From the NCBI GenBank assembly GCA_001803165.1, contig MHAZ01000009.1, positions 110,732 through 174,731 of the forward strand: DNA of 64,000 nucleotides, given 5' to 3'. The position numbers and the translations under genes are program-made. The stretch is from Stygiobacter sp. RIFOXYC2_FULL_38_25. Lineage in GTDB: Bacteria > Bacteroidota > Ignavibacteria > Ignavibacteriales > Melioribacteraceae. Every line of letters starts with the position of its first letter. Within the stretch, counting starts at the first letter, position 1. Positions 45,691-54,559 of the stretch are shown here, piece by piece. Below the pieces are notes generated by a model, which was given only the letters and a program-made list of their open reading frames with translations, did no database searches and was not told the DNA's origin.

Positions 45691-47217
45691 ATGATTAATA
45701 GCGAAATTTTAACATACTTACTTTTAACACCGATCATAAGCAGTGTTCTTGTTCTATTTTTCAAAAATGAACAAGTAAAACTGATCCGCTGGTTTGGCAT
45801 TGCATCTTCTTTACTTGCTTTTGTAATCTCTCTTGTAGCTTACAGTCAATTCGATCAGACAAATCCGCTCTTCCAGTTAATTCACCAAGCAGTTTGGATT
45901 AAGAGTTTGAACGTATCTTACTTTGTAGGCGTAGATGGAATTTCGATGCTGTTGATTCTTCTTACAACATTTCTAACTCCGCTTACTTTGCTCTCAACCT
46001 GGAAAGCCATCGAGAAGAATGTTAAGATGTTCACTTTCTCAATGCTGTTTCTTGAAGCCGGAATGCTTGGCGTTTTTATGGCGCTTGATGTTTTCCTATT
46101 CTACATTTTCTGGGAAGCAATGCTTATCCCAATGTATTTCATCATTGGTATCTGGGGCGGCGAAAGAAGAATTTACGCTTCGATAAAGTTTTTCATCTTC
46201 ACAATGTTTGGCAGTTTACTAATGCTTGTTGCAATTATCTGGCTCGCGGTTTATTCTTCTTCAGTTACCGGATTTTTCACCACAAACTTGATTGATCTTT
46301 ACAAAGTTGGTCCTACGGTTCCGCATCAAGTGCAAGCTTGGATGTTTGGCGCGTTCTTCCTCAGCTTTGCAATTAAAGTCCCGTTGTTCCCGCTTCACAC
46401 ATGGTTGCCCGATGCTCACGTTGAAGCTCCAACAGCCGGTTCCGTTATTCTTGCCGGAGTTCTTCTTAAGATGGGAACTTACGGTTTAGTAAGATTTTGT
46501 TTACCACTTTTCCCACAGTCGGCAGTTGCATACGCGCCGGCTATTTCTGTCTTAGCAGTAATTGGAATCATTTACGGTGCGTTGGTTTCTATGGTGCAGA
46601 CTGACATGAAAAAGCTTGTGGCTTATTCATCTGTTTCTCACTTAGGATTTGTTGTACTCGGAATTTTTGCAATGACGATTGAGTCAGTGCAAGGCGCGGT
46701 AATCCAAATGATTAACCACGGACTTTCAACCGGTGCCTTATTCCTTTTAGTTGGCGTTGCATACGAAAGGACCCACAGACGCGATATAGCTTTCTATGGC
46801 GGCATTGCGAAACTCGTTCCGATTTACTCTACCTTCTTGATGATAGCGATGTTATCATCAGTTGGCTTACCTGGATTAAATGGTTTTATTGGTGAGTTTT
46901 TGATTCTTCTTGGCTCGTATAAATCAGCTACACTTGGAAGTACATGGTTTACAGTTTTTGCTGCATCCGGAGTAATCTTTGCAGCAGTTTATTTATTGTG
47001 GATGTATCAACGTGTAGTTTTCGGCAAGGTAACTAATCACGAGCTTGAGCACGAACTAACTGATATGAATAAAAGAGAAATTTTGATTCTCGTCCCGATT
47101 TTTGTTTTTGTTCTTTGGATTGGGATTTACCCGAATACATTTTTGAAGATGACCGAACTTTCTGTTCAAACAGTATTGCAGCAAGTTTCTGCATATTCTG
47201 TAAACATTTTAAAGTAA
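45691..47217 (+). CDS. nuoM: NADH-quinone oxidoreductase subunit M
   Basis: The 508-residue antiporter-like subunit has VDGISMLLILLTTFLTPLTLL, FYIFWEAMLIPMYFIIGIWGG with the key glutamate, and KVPLFPLHTWLPDAHVEAPTAGSVILAGVLLKMGTYG. DMKKLVAYSSVSHLGFVVLG is also present. It is separated from nuoL by a repeat-bearing gap and from nuoN by 13 bases. Confidence 0.95.
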   Translation: MINSEILTYLLLTPIISSVLVLFFKNEQVKLIRWFGIASSLLAFVISLVAYSQFDQTNPLFQLIHQAVWIKSLNVSYFVGVDGISMLLILLTTFLTPLTLLSTWKAIEKNVKMFTFSMLFLEAGMLGVFMALDVFLFYIFWEAMLIPMYFIIGIWGGERRIYASIKFFIFTMFGSLLMLVAIIWLAVYSSSVTGFFTTNLIDLYKVGPTVPHQVQAWMFGAFFLSFAIKVPLFPLHTWLPDAHVEAPTAGSVILAGVLLKMGTYGLVRFCLPLFPQSAVAYAPAISVLAVIGIIYGALVSMVQTDMKKLVAYSSVSHLGFVVLGIFAMTIESVQGAVIQMINHGLSTGALFLLVGVAYERTHRRDIAFYGGIAKLVPIYSTFLMIAMLSSVGLPGLNGFIGEFLILLGSYKSATLGSTWFTVFAASGVIFAAVYLLWMYQRVVFGKVTNHELEHELTDMNKREILILVPIFVFVLWIGIYPNTFLKMTELSVQTVLQQVSAYSVNILK

Positions 47218-47230
47218 TTGCCTAATAGAT

Positions 47231-48661
47231 ATGCCAGCAAATAATTTTGAATATTATCTCTTAATGCCTTACATCGTAATTGGTGTGGGAATAGTTTTAT
47301 CCGTTGTTCTTGAAATTAGCACGAAGAAAAGCAAAGAATTGTTGCCTTGGTTTTCCGCGCTATTGTTTTTTGGAACAGCTATCTATTCAATCTTTAATGT
47401 AGATCAAGGTCTCGTTCTATTCAGTGGGATGTTAGAAGTTGGCGGTAAATCTGCAATCTTTAACACAATTTTTAATTTCGGTGCAGCGTTAATAGTTCTT
47501 GCTTCAATTGATTTCATGAAGAAATATGAAGCCGATTTTGGCGAATACTACATACTAATTCAGTCTTCAGTACTTGGTATGATGATAATGGCAAGCGCAC
47601 GTGATATTTTTATGATATTCATGGGCTTAGAGTTGATGTCTATTTGCTTCTATGTACTTGCCGGAATTAACCGTAAAAAATCTTCAGCTAACGAAGCTTC
47701 CTTGAAATACTTTTTACTTGGCGCGTTCGCAACCGGATTTATTGTTTACGGTATCGCTCTCATTTACGGTACAACCGGTTCAACCAGCATTCAAAACTTG
47801 GTAGAAAATTTTGTTGGATACAGCTCCAACATACTTTTCGTTTTAGGAATGATTCTATTTTTCGTTGGCTTTAGTTTTAAGGTTGCAGCTGTTCCTTTCC
47901 ATATGTGGGTGCCGGATGTATATCAAGGCTCTGCAACAACTGTAACCGGATTGATGTCAACAGTCGGTAAGGCAGCGGCTTTTAGTGTGTTCATTATTAT
48001 GTTAGGAGCAGTAGTTACTTACGGGGCTCCAAACTTTTTCAAATCGTACTTTGCTGTAATATCCGCACTCTCAATGGTTGTTGGTAGTGTAATTGCAATC
48101 TCCCAAGACAACTTAAAAAGAATGCTTGCTTATTCATCTGTTTCCCACGCCGGTTATATGATTATTGGACTTGCCGCCGGAAACAAATACAGTATCGCCG
48201 GAATTATTTTTTATCTCGCAGCTTATGCGTTTATGAACATTGGTGCTTTTTCTGTTATCTCTGTAATTGAAGGCAAAGATGATTCGAGAACCGGAATCAA
48301 ATCTTACGCGGGATTGCAAAGCAAAAGTCCATTCCTTGCCGCGATGATTTCCTTATTCATGTTTGCACTTGCGGGAATTCCTCCTTTAGCCGGATTCTTT
48401 GGTAAATACTATGTTTTCTTTGGCGCTATTCAAGCAAACTTAACCTGGCTTGCTATTGTTGGCGTTCTATCAAGTGTAATCAGTGTTTATTTCTATATCC
48501 GCGTAGTTGTTTATGCTTACTTCAAAAATTCCGAAGAAGATTTCGAAATTGAATCTTCTGTAGGAACTTATGCAGCAATAATTATAAGCGCGGCTTTTAT
48601 TCTGATTCTGGGATTTTTCCCGGATATGCTACTTGGAATTATTACATCAGCTATTAAGTAA
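47231..48661 (+). CDS. nuoN: NADH-quinone oxidoreductase subunit N
   Basis: The 476-residue third antiporter-like subunit has FMGLELMSICFYVLAGINRKKSSANEASLKYFLLGAFATGF, VPFHMWVPDVYQGSATTVTGLMSTVGKAAAF and NLKRMLAYSSVSHAGYMIIG. It ends the nuoJKLMN group. nuoA-I are not in the window, so the peripheral arm must be encoded elsewhere or absent. About 90 bases without any gene follow. Confidence 0.94.
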   Translation: MPANNFEYYLLMPYIVIGVGIVLSVVLEISTKKSKELLPWFSALLFFGTAIYSIFNVDQGLVLFSGMLEVGGKSAIFNTIFNFGAALIVLASIDFMKKYEADFGEYYILIQSSVLGMMIMASARDIFMIFMGLELMSICFYVLAGINRKKSSANEASLKYFLLGAFATGFIVYGIALIYGTTGSTSIQNLVENFVGYSSNILFVLGMILFFVGFSFKVAAVPFHMWVPDVYQGSATTVTGLMSTVGKAAAFSVFIIMLGAVVTYGAPNFFKSYFAVISALSMVVGSVIAISQDNLKRMLAYSSVSHAGYMIIGLAAGNKYSIAGIIFYLAAYAFMNIGAFSVISVIEGKDDSRTGIKSYAGLQSKSPFLAAMISLFMFALAGIPPLAGFFGKYYVFFGAIQANLTWLAIVGVLSSVISVYFYIRVVVYAYFKNSEEDFEIESSVGTYAAIIISAAFILILGFFPDMLLGIITSAIK

Positions 48662-48751
48662 GCGCTGAAAATAGTCCGTCTGTATTTTTACTTCATGCCG
48701 TTTTTTATTTCTATTCTTTCTTATTTTTAAGTAACAAACAAGCCCAATAAG

Positions 48752-50314
48752 ATGATTCCATTATTTTCATCACAGCAAGTTCGTTCGGCAGATACTTACG
48801 CCATTAATAAACTTGGGATCCCGCCAATGGTTTTAATGGAAAATGCCGCACGAAGTATATATGATATAATGTTGGAGTACTCTGAATATTTCGCTAACAA
48901 GAGCGTTGGAATAGTTTGCGGCAAGGGAAACAATGGGGGAGATGGTTTTGCGCTTGCCCGGCATTTGCTCATTAATGGTTATGATGTAAAGATAATCTCG
49001 CTTGGATTAAAAAGGGATTTGAAAGGGGAAGCGCTCGAAAATTTTAGGATTACAAAAAACGTTTTAGCAGAATATCCTTCGAGTAAACTTTTATTATACA
49101 AATCAATTAGAGATCTAAAATCGTTGAGGGATTGCTCGGTATTAGTTGATGCGATGCTTGGAACCGGAAGCCGGGGAAAAATTGGTAAGCCATATTCAGA
49201 GATAATTGGCTTTCTAAATTCCCTTGATGCTTTCAAAATTGCTGTTGATGTTCCTACCGGACTTGATTTGGAAACATCTACCGGCGAGATAATCTTTAGT
49301 GCTGATTTGACAGTAACGTTAAGCGAATTCAAAACCGGTTTGTTCTACGGCAAAGGTTACGTGAATGGCGGACAAATCGCAAAAGGATCTATAGGCATTG
49401 GTAGCGGATACTACAATAAAGTTTCTACCAATAATTATTTGGTTGAACCGGAGGACGCATTCTACGGCTTACCGAAGAAATCTAAAGACTCACACAAGTA
49501 TTCATCCGGAAAAGTTTTGGTAATTGCCGGCAGCGGTGCTTATCCCGGCGCAGCTTGGTTTACAGCCAATGCAGTTCTGAAAAGCGGAGCCGGTTCATGC
49601 TTCTTAGCTTTTCCAAAATCAATTAAACAAGTGGCGCAGAAAAAAGTTGATGCGGCTATTGTTCTTCCTTATTCTGACAACAAAAAGGAATTTTTACAAG
49701 GAGCTAACCTTTTAGAATTAGATTCAAAAATTATATGGGCAGATATCATTGCTGTCGGTCCCGGTTTAGGTAGGGAAGAAGCAACTTTGGCGACCGTTAG
49801 AAAATTGATTGCTGAAAACAAAAATAAGTTCATGGTGATTGATGCAGATGCGATCTATGCGCTTTCTGATGGGAATTATTACAAGCTCAATCTCAGTAAT
49901 AAAATTCTTACTCCGCATCACAAAGAGTTTGCAGATCTTCTAGGAATAACTTTGGAAGAATTGGAAAAGGATTTTGCCGCTTACGGAAGAAAATTTGCTG
50001 AAGAAAATAATTGCTGGCTCGTACTCAAGGGAGCGCCAACACTGGTATTTACTCCTAAAGGTGAGATGCTGATTAACTCTGTCGGAAATCCCGGGATGGC
50101 AAAATTTGGAACCGGCGATGTATTAACCGGTATAATTGCCGGCTTCATTGCTCAATCAAAAGAAATAGAAAGCGCGTTAATCTCAGCAATTTATTTGCAC
50201 AGTTTATCGGCAGACTTACTGTTGGAAAAGAAAACAGAATATTCATTCACAGCTCAAGATATATTGGAAAATCTACCTGATGCAATCAAGTTTATTCGTA
50301 AATCGATTATATAA
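48752..50314 (+). CDS. nnr: Bifunctional NAD(P)HX epimerase / ADP-dependent dehydratase
   Basis: The 520-residue protein fuses the YjeF_N epimerase (about residues 1-215, motif GKGNNGGDGFALARHL) with the ribokinase-like dehydratase domain (about 225-515, GKVLVIAGSGAYPGAA, VGPGLGREE, NPGMAKFGTGDVLTGIIAGF). It repairs hydrated NADH and NADPH. Its last 35 bases overlap the VanZ-like gene. Confidence 0.95.
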   Translation: MIPLFSSQQVRSADTYAINKLGIPPMVLMENAARSIYDIMLEYSEYFANKSVGIVCGKGNNGGDGFALARHLLINGYDVKIISLGLKRDLKGEALENFRITKNVLAEYPSSKLLLYKSIRDLKSLRDCSVLVDAMLGTGSRGKIGKPYSEIIGFLNSLDAFKIAVDVPTGLDLETSTGEIIFSADLTVTLSEFKTGLFYGKGYVNGGQIAKGSIGIGSGYYNKVSTNNYLVEPEDAFYGLPKKSKDSHKYSSGKVLVIAGSGAYPGAAWFTANAVLKSGAGSCFLAFPKSIKQVAQKKVDAAIVLPYSDNKKEFLQGANLLELDSKIIWADIIAVGPGLGREEATLATVRKLIAENKNKFMVIDADAIYALSDGNYYKLNLSNKILTPHHKEFADLLGITLEELEKDFAAYGRKFAEENNCWLVLKGAPTLVFTPKGEMLINSVGNPGMAKFGTGDVLTGIIAGFIAQSKEIESALISAIYLHSLSADLLLEKKTEYSFTAQDILENLPDAIKFIRKSII

Positions 50315-50717
50315 AACACTTCAAGAACATAAAGTTCTTTTAGTTTATGTTCCGTTGGCTGTTTATTGGGTAATTATTTTCACTGCAACAACAATTCCGG
50401 TTGATGGACTGCCAAAATTTTTTGATGCTCAGGATAAGTTTGAACATTTTGCAGCATATTTTATATTGGAAATTCTACTTGCACTTACTCTGCATTTTCA
50501 AGATAAATATAGTGCTCTCAAACTAAAGCCAATTTTGTTTTCCCTTTTGTTTTTGAGTTTATATGCCGCTCTTGATGAAATTCATCAATACTTTATACCG
50601 GGGCGATATGCTGATGTTTTAGATTGGATTGCCGATGTTATTGGCGGAGCAATTGCAATATTCCTCCTTCGAATGTTTTTCAAAAAGACATTAGTTCTGC
50701 AGCGGATTGAGGAATAA
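50280..50717 (+). CDS. VanZ-like family membrane protein
   Basis: The 145-residue protein has four hydrophobic helices and the VanZ-family pattern DKFEHFAAYFILEILLAL, ALDEIHQYFIPGRYADVLDWIADVIGGAIAIF. VanZ-like proteins have been tied to teicoplanin tolerance in one case, but the usual role is unknown. ATG 50280 lies inside the end of nnr, giving a 35-base overlap. Confidence 0.8.
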   Translation: MQSSLFVNRLYKTLQEHKVLLVYVPLAVYWVIIFTATTIPVDGLPKFFDAQDKFEHFAAYFILEILLALTLHFQDKYSALKLKPILFSLLFLSLYAALDEIHQYFIPGRYADVLDWIADVIGGAIAIFLLRMFFKKTLVLQRIEE

Positions 50718-50748
50718 TTTTACCTCTCAAGTTCACTATAAATCTTTA

Positions 50749-50756
50749 TATATTTG
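50749..50756 (+). promoter_or_regulatory. Candidate -7 element (TATATTTG) for the TolC-like gene
   Basis: TATATTTG fits TAnnTTTG and lies 24 bases upstream of ATG 50781. No clear TTTG element is found 19 bases further upstream, so support is partial. Confidence 0.35.
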
Positions 50757-50780
50757 TTCGAAAATATTTATGAGGAAAAA

Positions 50781-52115
50781 ATGAGATTTGGATTCATTTT
50801 GCTTCTGCTTACAGCAGTATGCAGCACTTTAGCACAAAATCAAAAACTTACTTTGAATCTTGAACAAGCAATTAAAATCGCATTAGAAAACAATCACGAT
50901 CTTAAACAAGTTAAGCTGGATAAAATAAAAGCCGCAGAACAAGTCCGGCAGACATTTGGCGAGTCTGTGTTGCCATCGATTGAAGGTACTGCTTCTTATT
51001 CAAGAGCACTTAAACGTCCCGAGTTCTTTCTTGAAACTCCGTTTTTCAGCGGATCGTTTCCAGCCGGGACAAAAAATAATCTTACCGCCGGAGTTCAGCT
51101 TGATCAGCCGTTAGCAACCGGCGCTATGTTCCTGGCAACAAGAATCTCAGATGCTTATAATGAATTAGCCTCTTTAGCTCAACAGTATTCTGAATCTGAG
51201 TTAGTGATGAAGGTTAAGGATAGTTACTACACCTACTTGTTAGCAAAAGAATACATCAAACTGGCGGAACTACAGCTGCAGAGGGCGGAAGAAAATCTCA
51301 AGAATACTAAATCAATGTATTCTGTTGGAAGAGTCTCCGAGTATGATCAGATACGAGCCAATGTTCAGTATCAAAATAGTGTTCCGGTTTTAGCGGAAGC
51401 GAAAAATCAACTTGAGCTTGCTGCGAACAATCTTAAAATTATTTTGGGGATAGAGTTAAGTAGTGAAATAAATGTCTCGGGCTCATTAAACTATATTTCG
51501 AAAGATTTTAAAGTTGATGATTCCGGCATTCAAAGGTTAAACAGCAACAATTCTTTATTGAAGCAATCGGAAATGCAAACCAAGTTGCAAGACCTTTCCA
51601 GTTCATATCAATACTCCCAGCATTATCCGGAATTACGTGCGTTCGGAAACTGGCAAATGCAGTCTCAAGAAAATGATGACCGCTCAATTTCGAATTGGCG
51701 TTTTATTAATTCGGTTTCAATCGGCTTGAACTTGCGGGTACCGATCTTTAAAGGTTTTTCGATTGATTCTAAGTATCAGCAAGCGAAAATAGATTATGAC
51801 AAATCTGTTGAATCTCTCGCTAAGACTAAAAAGGAATTACACAGAGATTACGAGAACACGGTTTTGTCAATAAAGAAAGCAGTAGCTCAAATTACATCTT
51901 ATCAAAGTGCGGTTGATGAGACGGAGAAAGGTTACCAAATTGCTCAGAAGCGTTATTCTTCCGGGCTTTCATCGCAAATAGAAATAACCGACGCGCTGGT
52001 TTCTGTTTCGCAAGCAAAGTATAATTATATAAATTCTGTTTACGTTTATAATATCTTGCAAGCAAGATTAGATTTACTGCTGGGCAAATCTATAGATGAA
52101 ATTCTAAACAAATAA
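50781..52115 (+). CDS. TolC-family outer-membrane efflux protein
   Basis: The 444-residue protein has a signal peptide (MRFGFILLLLTAVCSTLAQ) and two repeats of the TolC/OEP fold. The first starts LTLNLEQAIKIALENNHDLKQVKLDKIKAAEQVRQTFGESVLPSIEGTASYSR. The second has LRVPIFKGFSIDSKYQQAKIDYDKSVESLAKTKKELHRDYENTVLSI, and it ends in YSSGLSSQIEITDALVSVSQAKYNYINSVYVYNI. It would form the trimeric channel of a tripartite exporter. ATG 50781 follows GAGGAAAAA; the frame is open further upstream to a TTG that is not needed. No membrane-fusion gene is adjacent; one lies at 5297. Confidence 0.9.
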   Translation: MRFGFILLLLTAVCSTLAQNQKLTLNLEQAIKIALENNHDLKQVKLDKIKAAEQVRQTFGESVLPSIEGTASYSRALKRPEFFLETPFFSGSFPAGTKNNLTAGVQLDQPLATGAMFLATRISDAYNELASLAQQYSESELVMKVKDSYYTYLLAKEYIKLAELQLQRAEENLKNTKSMYSVGRVSEYDQIRANVQYQNSVPVLAEAKNQLELAANNLKIILGIELSSEINVSGSLNYISKDFKVDDSGIQRLNSNNSLLKQSEMQTKLQDLSSSYQYSQHYPELRAFGNWQMQSQENDDRSISNWRFINSVSIGLNLRVPIFKGFSIDSKYQQAKIDYDKSVESLAKTKKELHRDYENTVLSIKKAVAQITSYQSAVDETEKGYQIAQKRYSSGLSSQIEITDALVSVSQAKYNYINSVYVYNILQARLDLLLGKSIDEILNK

Positions 52116-52121
52116 AATAGT

Positions 52122-52925
52122 TTGGTAAACTTGAACGCAATTCAAATTAAAAATTTAGAATTCAGCTATTCTCATCACAAAAGCGATGATGGTTTCAATT
52201 TGCTTATAAATGAATTCACTGTTACGGAAGGTGAGTTCATAAGCATTCTCGGCGCAAACGGTTGCGGTAAATCAACATTACTTAGATTGGTTGCAAATCT
52301 GCTTAATCCGGATTCCGGAATTATTGAAGTTTTCGGGAATGTTTCGAGCAAAAAATCGCAGAGCAATTTCTCGAAGCTAATATCTTATGTGCCGCAAATG
52401 AACTACTCGGTTTTTCCTTTTTCTGTTTACGAAATTGTTATGATGGGACGAACTCCTTATCTCAACTTACTTGGTTTTGATAAAGATGATGATAGAAGAA
52501 TTGTGAATGAAGCTTTAGCAAAGCTGGAAATTGAACACTTAGCTAAGAAAGGTATAAATGAAATTTCCGGCGGGGAAGCACAGCGTGTTTTCATTGCTAG
52601 GGCTTTAGCGCAAGATGCAAAAATCATTTTGCTTGATGAGCCGAATTCGCATTTGGATATTGAACATCAAATATCAATTTTTGAATTGCTTAAAAGCATT
52701 AACAAAGAGAAAGGGAAAACTATTTTAACAGTCTCGCATGACCTTAACTTGGTTGGCATTTATTCTAACCGCACGGTTATAATGGAGAATGGCAAAATTG
52801 CTTTTGATGGCGAAAAGAAAGAAATCCTAACCAAAGAAAATATTAAAAACAGTTTTCATGTTGAGGCAGATGTAATAGCCGGAAAAGGTAGTGCTATAAA
52901 CGTTTTAATTAATCCGGTATCATAA
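52122..52925 (+). CDS. ABC transporter ATP-binding protein (iron-siderophore/cobalamin type)
   Basis: The 267-residue ATPase has Walker A ILGANGCGKSTLLRL near residue 45, a Q-loop in SYVPQMNYSVFPFSVYEIVMMGRTPY, the signature ISGGEAQRVFIARAL, Walker B IILLDEPNSHLDI and the H-switch VSHDLN. The MGRTPY segment is typical of the FecE/BtuD/FhuC group. No permease or binding protein is adjacent, so it is an orphan here. The start is uncertain: TTG 52122 or TTG 52131. Confidence 0.88.
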   Translation: MVNLNAIQIKNLEFSYSHHKSDDGFNLLINEFTVTEGEFISILGANGCGKSTLLRLVANLLNPDSGIIEVFGNVSSKKSQSNFSKLISYVPQMNYSVFPFSVYEIVMMGRTPYLNLLGFDKDDDRRIVNEALAKLEIEHLAKKGINEISGGEAQRVFIARALAQDAKIILLDEPNSHLDIEHQISIFELLKSINKEKGKTILTVSHDLNLVGIYSNRTVIMENGKIAFDGEKKEILTKENIKNSFHVEADVIAGKGSAINVLINPVS

Positions 52926-53963
52926 ATGATGAAGAAAGGACGCCTCGCAAATAACAGCAAAACCGGAATCATCATAGCCGGAATGTTGTCGCTGCTCTAT
53001 CTAATTTTCTTGATATACCTCAAATATGATCTCAATGATATTCCTCTTAAAGAAATCCGGTTTGATTATATCGGAAATCTGATGAACGGATTTTTAGCAA
53101 TCGTTCTCATTATTGCCTTAGTGGTTATAAGTTTCTTAAAGCGAACGCTGGATGCAAGGAAATTAATTTTCGTAAATATTTTATTAACTCTTTCGCTGAC
53201 CTTACTGTTAGCTGTTTGGATGCTGGCTAAACTAAATTTCTTGCACACTGATAAAATGATTTTCAATTTCCCGCTAAAGAAAGTTTATATGGGGGCAGCG
53301 TATGTACTAAGTCTTTTTACCCAGCTGTTCTCCTTAAACTATTTATGGGGCTGGATAATTGGCACTGATTCTCTATTGGAATTGAGAACAGCTATTAGAA
53401 CAATAGTTGGAATAGCTGTGCTGATGGCTTTCAGTTTAATTTTTGTTTGGAATGTTAAGGCGTTTTCTCAATCACGCATAGAAAACCAAACATTTACTTA
53501 TGGATGTATCCCCGGAGCTGCTGTTTACAGTAGGGGAAATCCAAGCCCCATTTTTGAAAAAAGAATCCGCAAAGCTTTGGAGCTTTATCAAAAGGGAAGT
53601 ATCAAAAAAGTAATACTAACTGGCGGAAGAGCTCCGGGTGAAATGACTGAAGCCGAAGCCGCTAAAAAGTATTTGGTAAATCTGGGTGTTTCTAAAAAGA
53701 ATATTGTAATTGAGAATCGTTCATCAACCACAACCGAGCAGATCCATTATCTGAGAAAGAATTTTAGCGGTGCAGCTGCTCATGATTCTGTTTTAATCAT
53801 TTCTGATGGGTTCCACCTCTCCAGAATTACTCAAATTGCCAAGTTTTATCGTGTGAATTCCTTAGGTGTGTCGTCAGACTATTCTCTGTCGTTTGAAAAG
53901 ACAATATTTTACCGGACAAGGGAGAGCATTGCTCTGCTCCTTTTTTGGTTTTTCGCAATCTGA
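52926..53963 (+). CDS. Membrane protein with DUF218 (YdcF/SanA-like) domain
   Basis: The 345-residue protein has about five membrane helices in its first 185 residues and a soluble C-terminal DUF218 domain (about 190-330: GCIPGAAVYSRGNPSPIFEKRIRKALEL, VILTGGRAPGEMTEAEAAKKYLVNLGV, VIENRSSTTTEQIHYLRKN, SDGFHLSRI). DUF218 proteins such as ElyC and SanA affect envelope integrity; the exact activity is not known. It starts right after the ABC gene stop. Its 3' end contains a possible intragenic terminator. Confidence 0.8.
   Translation: MMKKGRLANNSKTGIIIAGMLSLLYLIFLIYLKYDLNDIPLKEIRFDYIGNLMNGFLAIVLIIALVVISFLKRTLDARKLIFVNILLTLSLTLLLAVWMLAKLNFLHTDKMIFNFPLKKVYMGAAYVLSLFTQLFSLNYLWGWIIGTDSLLELRTAIRTIVGIAVLMAFSLIFVWNVKAFSQSRIENQTFTYGCIPGAAVYSRGNPSPIFEKRIRKALELYQKGSIKKVILTGGRAPGEMTEAEAAKKYLVNLGVSKKNIVIENRSSTTTEQIHYLRKNFSGAAAHDSVLIISDGFHLSRITQIAKFYRVNSLGVSSDYSLSFEKTIFYRTRESIALLLFWFFAI
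53921..53946 (+). terminator. Possible intrinsic terminator overlapping the 3' end of the DUF218 gene
   Basis: GGAG (53921-53924) with CTCC (53937-53940), or the inner AGAGC/GCTCT pair (53923-53927 with 53931-53935), is followed at once by six Ts. It lies within the last codons and would separate this unit from nusB, which has its own -7 element. Confidence 0.4.
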
Positions 53964-54054
53964 CAAAGAAAATTCAAGATTATTTGTTCCCCAAATCGGT
54001 TTTAGTTAATTTTCGACCCGGAATGAGAAAAAATGTTTTTTGAAATCATCCTAA

Positions 54055-54062
54055 TACATTTG
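54055..54062 (+). promoter_or_regulatory. Candidate -7 element (TACATTTG) upstream of nusB
   Basis: TACATTTG fits TAnnTTTG and lies 20 bases before ATG 54083. The upstream TTTG partner is not well placed, so the call is tentative. Confidence 0.35.
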
Positions 54063-54082
54063 CAGTAAAATTTATTGGAATT

Positions 54083-54559
54083 ATGAAGACAAATAGAAGA
54101 ATACTGAGAGAAAAAGTACTTCAAGTTCTTTATGCTTATGAGCTTAATGGAGACGGATTAACAATACTAATGAATGGTATTTTAGCTGACGTTACAAACC
54201 AAGCCGATTTAGAATTTGCAAAACAACTCGTTAACAAAGTAGTAGCCAACAAAAAATCTCTTGAACAAGAAATTCACACTAAAGTAGCTAATTGGGAAAT
54301 GGACAGAATTGCTCTCATTGATAAACTGTTACTCCAAATTGGTATTACTGAGTTAATGTATTTCCCGGAAATTCCACCAAAAGTTTCTATTAACGAAGTA
54401 ATAGAAATTGCGAAAGACTATTCCACATCGAACAGCGGTAAGTTTATCAACGGAATTTTGGATGCAATTCTTTCCGAATTAAAAGAGAGCGGAAACCTTA
54501 ACAAGTCCGGAAGAGGTCTGATTGGGGAATCTTTACCCAAAAAAAATAGCCAAGATTAA
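54083..54559 (+). CDS. nusB: Transcription antitermination factor NusB
   Basis: The 158-residue all-helical protein has NRRILREKVLQVLYAYELNGDG at the start and MDRIALIDKLLLQIGITELMYFPEIPPKVSINEVIEIAKDYSTSNSGKFINGILDAIL, the standard NusB core. NusB acts with NusE in rRNA antitermination. Its C-terminal tail overlaps the next gene by 38 bases. Confidence 0.95.
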   Translation: MKTNRRILREKVLQVLYAYELNGDGLTILMNGILADVTNQADLEFAKQLVNKVVANKKSLEQEIHTKVANWEMDRIALIDKLLLQIGITELMYFPEIPPKVSINEVIEIAKDYSTSNSGKFINGILDAILSELKESGNLNKSGRGLIGESLPKKNSQD

